Source: Plasmodium malariae (taxonomy: Eukaryota > Apicomplexa > Aconoidasida > Haemosporida > Plasmodiidae). From it: a stretch of 64,000 nucleotides of DNA. The stretch covers positions 1,508,001 to 1,572,000 of the forward strand of contig NC_041787.1 in the NCBI RefSeq assembly GCF_900090045.1, written 5' to 3'. Shown piece after piece: positions 61,181 to 64,000 of the stretch. The first letter of the stretch is position 1, and each line of letters opens with the position of its first letter. Position numbers and translations under genes: made by a program. Under the pieces are notes generated by a model. It saw only the letters and a list, made by a program, of their open reading frames with translations. It was not told the DNA's origin and did no database searches.

Positions 61181-64000
61181 ATGAAACTAATTATTCTTTA
61201 CGTTCTCGGTTTGTTATTCTTTTTATCTAACAATGTGCAATGTAAGAAAAAAAAAAATAAGATACTTAGTAATATACCAAAGAATAGTAATCTACTTGAC
61301 TGTCTTTCATTTATAGCACATGGTGATCACCGAAATATATTGTCTGAAGTTAGCGATTCGCTATTGAAGAAGCTAGAAAATAATGAATTGGTTACAAAGG
61401 ACATGTTATTATCCACACTGAGGTCATTAGAAAATAAGTACAAGGAAACAGATGATGATTCAAAAAAAAAGGGAATTGAAAAATTAGTGGTAGATATTAA
61501 AGAGGCCTTAAAAAAAAATTATACTAATAATAGTAATAGTAATAATGTGGAAAATAATGAAGAAGATATAAAAAGTAAAGAAATAAATAAGAAATATTTT
61601 TTATTAAAATTAGAAAATGCTTTTATCAAAAAAGATCTTTCTAATTTTAAAAGAGTTAATGAAGATATCAAACTAAGAAAAACATATTTAGATAAAAAAT
61701 TCAAAATATGTAGTACTTCAAGTGAACAATTATTATCTGGGGCTCCTGGAAAATTAAATTTATCTGATAGTAGCATAAAAGAAATAGATTATCCATCATC
61801 TATTAAAATCGTAAATCAATTAATTCCTGAAGAATATTCTATCTCAAATAACACATTGGGGTCACCACATTTTAACAAGTTAATAGATTTATATAAGCCT
61901 TTACTTGATTTCAATATAGATTTGATAAAAAACGATTTGAAAAATGAGTTACAGACTTATGAAGATTCTAAAAATGAAATCTCCTTTATAATACGTGATA
62001 GTAAATATAATAAATTGAAAAAATTCACGTTTACTGTTCCTATGAGTAGAATGCCAGATGCTAAACCTAATGACGAAATGAAAAAAGAAATTACAGACAA
62101 AAATAGGATTTATACATATGTGATTAGTAAAGCGGATAGAGACAAAATCCCAGAAGAATATATTCTTAGTAGTCATTTAGGGAAACCTTTACATATTAAA
62201 CCAAAGAGAACTAAAAAGATTATAAAAATTCCCGTTAAAAAAAAAAAAAAAAAAAATATAAATGATAACATACAAATTAATGTTAAAGCACCAATAAAAG
62301 TTGGCCATTTGTTTTTAAAAAAAAATGAGGAAGATAATATGACAGAGATACCCCTCAATGAATGTCACATATATTTGAAAGATATTGCACAAGGAGCGGT
62401 GGATTCATCATCTTTATCACAATCATCGTCGTCATCGCCTTCCCCATCTTTTGCAAAAACGCTTGAGGGTCCAGTTGAGCTTTTAACAGTGATAAAACCA
62501 CAGTCAGATTGTGATATATTAAAAAAAATAATAATCCAAAGGATTATACATCATGAACCGATGAGTAATAAACAATCAAAAGATGGGAATTTTTCTCCTG
62601 AAGGAAATTCTATACAAAAATTTCCCGAATGTTCTCATCGCATTTGTCATTCTTGCTTTAATTCTTTACCGCTAATACATTTTAATTATCCATCGGGTGG
62701 TTTGTATTGTATGGCACGTCCTACTTATGAAAATAATTCATATAATAAATATGATTTTAATGAAAAATTTATTAATTTAAGTTATGACAAAAATTGCCTT
62801 ATATGTATTCCCAGTAGTGCCATAAACAATTTTTTGTGTAATTTAAATCAAGATGACAATTCAGAAAAGGAATATAACCAAAATGTCAACAATGATTTTC
62901 ATACTTACAAAAAAATTTACATACACAGTGATACATGTCTAAATTGTGATCCTAAAAATAATCATATTTTTTCTTTTCTTCATAATAGTAAAACATGTCC
63001 ATATTGTAAACATAACAAAACATTCAAAAAAGAAAATAGTAGCTCTAAAACCGTAAGCACGTTTAACGCAGATGCTTCACAACAAAATGATATACATGGA
63101 CAGGGTGTATCAAACTTTATCATTGTAAACGATAATGAAAATTTGGAAACAGTTTCAAATGAAGAGGATGGAAATGAAAATAAGGAAAAAACATCTTTTA
63201 TAAATAGACTTCATAATGCAAGTGGGGGCGATACAAAAGAAGATAACAGAAAATATGGCACATATATGTACAGTAGTGAAGGGGACTCAAGGAAATACGA
63301 CGATAAAGTTGACATGAAAGGAAACAATAATAGTGAAGTACATAATGGATTAAGCAACCGTATAGTTTATCTAAGTAGTAGCTGCTTTGACACGACCAAG
63401 TTAAAGGTAGTTGGCCGTGATGATCAAGATGAAGATGAAGGGGAGGATATAAATAACATCGATGTAGTTAAGGAATATGTAGGTAAGGAAGATACAGGTA
63501 GGGGTGCAGTAGATAGCAGGGGTGCAAACAGTAGCGGTGAACATATAAGCGGTCCAGATAACAGCGATTCAGATGAGAATTTATCACAAGAAGAAATCGA
63601 CGATCTAGATAAGGAAAAACTTGAAATAGAAGACGAAAATTTCAAACAACAAGAAGATTCCAAATTTTACAGTTCTAATCAAACAAATGAAGTGGGTAAT
63701 AGTAATATGAGCTACTTGAGAAAATTATATTATAACACTGTTCATGAACAGGGTAATAATATGGATAATAATGAAGAGGAAGTTTTTCTTTTCAATATAA
63801 GATTCATATATAAAACTAGTTTTTTTGGAAAAAAAAAAATAGTAAATGCGTACTTAAAAACATCAAAGGTAGATATTAGCTACAACAAAGAAAAAATACT
63901 TTATTTATTTGAAAATTTATTTAAAAAAGTATTCAAAGACATAGATTATAAAATTAAAGAATCATTGGTACATTTGTCCCCAATAATAGAAGACTATGAG
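61181..64000 (+). CDS. LISP1: large secreted protein, probable LISP1 (5' part)
   Basis: The frame is open from ATG 61181 to the last base (940 codons) and continues beyond the window. A clear signal peptide starts it (KLIILYVLGLLFFLSNNVQC), followed by a basic stretch. The body is Lys/Asn/Ser-rich with an acidic, Ser/Gly-rich patch near residues 745-830. A cysteine-containing region at about 485-625 has four CxxC pairs (CHSC, CLIC, CLNC, CPYC). I recognise no enzyme domain. LISP1 is a very large protein with a signal peptide, made late in liver-stage development and found at the parasitophorous vacuole membrane in P. berghei, where it helps membrane breakdown. The LISP1 name rests on size, signal peptide and gene order relative to GST, the helicases and the 5S genes, not on alignment. 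Another large secreted Plasmodium protein is possible. Confidence 0.75.
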   Translation, partial: MKLIILYVLGLLFFLSNNVQCKKKKNKILSNIPKNSNLLDCLSFIAHGDHRNILSEVSDSLLKKLENNELVTKDMLLSTLRSLENKYKETDDDSKKKGIEKLVVDIKEALKKNYTNNSNSNNVENNEEDIKSKEINKKYFLLKLENAFIKKDLSNFKRVNEDIKLRKTYLDKKFKICSTSSEQLLSGAPGKLNLSDSSIKEIDYPSSIKIVNQLIPEEYSISNNTLGSPHFNKLIDLYKPLLDFNIDLIKNDLKNELQTYEDSKNEISFIIRDSKYNKLKKFTFTVPMSRMPDAKPNDEMKKEITDKNRIYTYVISKADRDKIPEEYILSSHLGKPLHIKPKRTKKIIKIPVKKKKKKNINDNIQINVKAPIKVGHLFLKKNEEDNMTEIPLNECHIYLKDIAQGAVDSSSLSQSSSSSPSPSFAKTLEGPVELLTVIKPQSDCDILKKIIIQRIIHHEPMSNKQSKDGNFSPEGNSIQKFPECSHRICHSCFNSLPLIHFNYPSGGLYCMARPTYENNSYNKYDFNEKFINLSYDKNCLICIPSSAINNFLCNLNQDDNSEKEYNQNVNNDFHTYKKIYIHSDTCLNCDPKNNHIFSFLHNSKTCPYCKHNKTFKKENSSSKTVSTFNADASQQNDIHGQGVSNFIIVNDNENLETVSNEEDGNENKEKTSFINRLHNASGGDTKEDNRKYGTYMYSSEGDSRKYDDKVDMKGNNNSEVHNGLSNRIVYLSSSCFDTTKLKVVGRDDQDEDEGEDINNIDVVKEYVGKEDTGRGAVDSRGANSSGEHISGPDNSDSDENLSQEEIDDLDKEKLEIEDENFKQQEDSKFYSSNQTNEVGNSNMSYLRKLYYNTVHEQGNNMDNNEEEVFLFNIRFIYKTSFFGKKKIVNAYLKTSKVDISYNKEKILYLFENLFKKVFKDIDYKIKESLVHLSPIIEDYE

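Overview
The window is a nuclear segment from a Plasmodium species. The signs are strong A+T bias, long Asn/Lys-rich low-complexity coding runs, short GT..AG introns full of T-runs, (TA)n microsatellites between genes, and recognisable Plasmodium orthologues of glutathione reductase and glutathione S-transferase. Base composition is too A+T-rich for P. vivax or P. knowlesi. The GST lacks the short Asn-rich insert I recall from P. falciparum. P. malariae or P. ovale would fit, but I cannot fix the species from sequence alone. From memory of family and locus order, the region is syntenic with the P. falciparum chromosome 14 block that holds GR, GST, the SRP RNA, the three 5S rRNA genes and LISP1.

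Layout: the 3' end of an upstream gene (1-195); glutathione reductase, 3 exons (1622-3901, +); an unknown acidic/coiled-coil protein (4875-6371, -); a 13-exon coiled-coil protein (7445-12341, +); a small coiled-coil protein (13652-14287, +); a 2104-residue Asn-rich protein whose conserved half reads as a divergent Pat1 mRNA-decay factor (17425-24274, +); GST, 2 exons (25594-26402, -); a nucleoredoxin-like protein without a CxxC site and with an apicoplast-type leader (29326-31943, +); a DDX55/Spb4-type helicase (33211-36318, -); an FHA-domain protein (41122-45093, +); a DDX10/Dbp4-type helicase, 2 exons (46157-49140, +).

From 49.1 to 56.5 kb I see no protein gene. This stretch is an RNA polymerase III island: SRP (7SL) RNA on +, three identical 5S rRNA genes on -, and tRNA-Pro(AGG) on -. 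It is followed by an EF-hand protein (56531-56941, -), a small 3-exon unknown protein (57411-58446, -), and the 5' 2.8 kb of a large secreted protein that runs off the window, probably LISP1 (61181 onward, +).

Functional themes: glutathione redox (GR and GST) together with a thioredoxin-fold protein; ribosome biogenesis (two DEAD-box helicases close to the 5S genes); and mRNA turnover (Pat1-like). Eukaryotic neighbours are not operonic, so this grouping may be chance. Intergenic DNA is long (up to 4.8 kb) and rich in minisatellites, several of them in promoter-side positions. I found no mobile element, CRISPR array or clearly new system. The most interesting points are the divergent Pat1, the CxxC-less nucleoredoxin-like protein, the mosaic flanks of the 5S copies, and the unresolved small exons.
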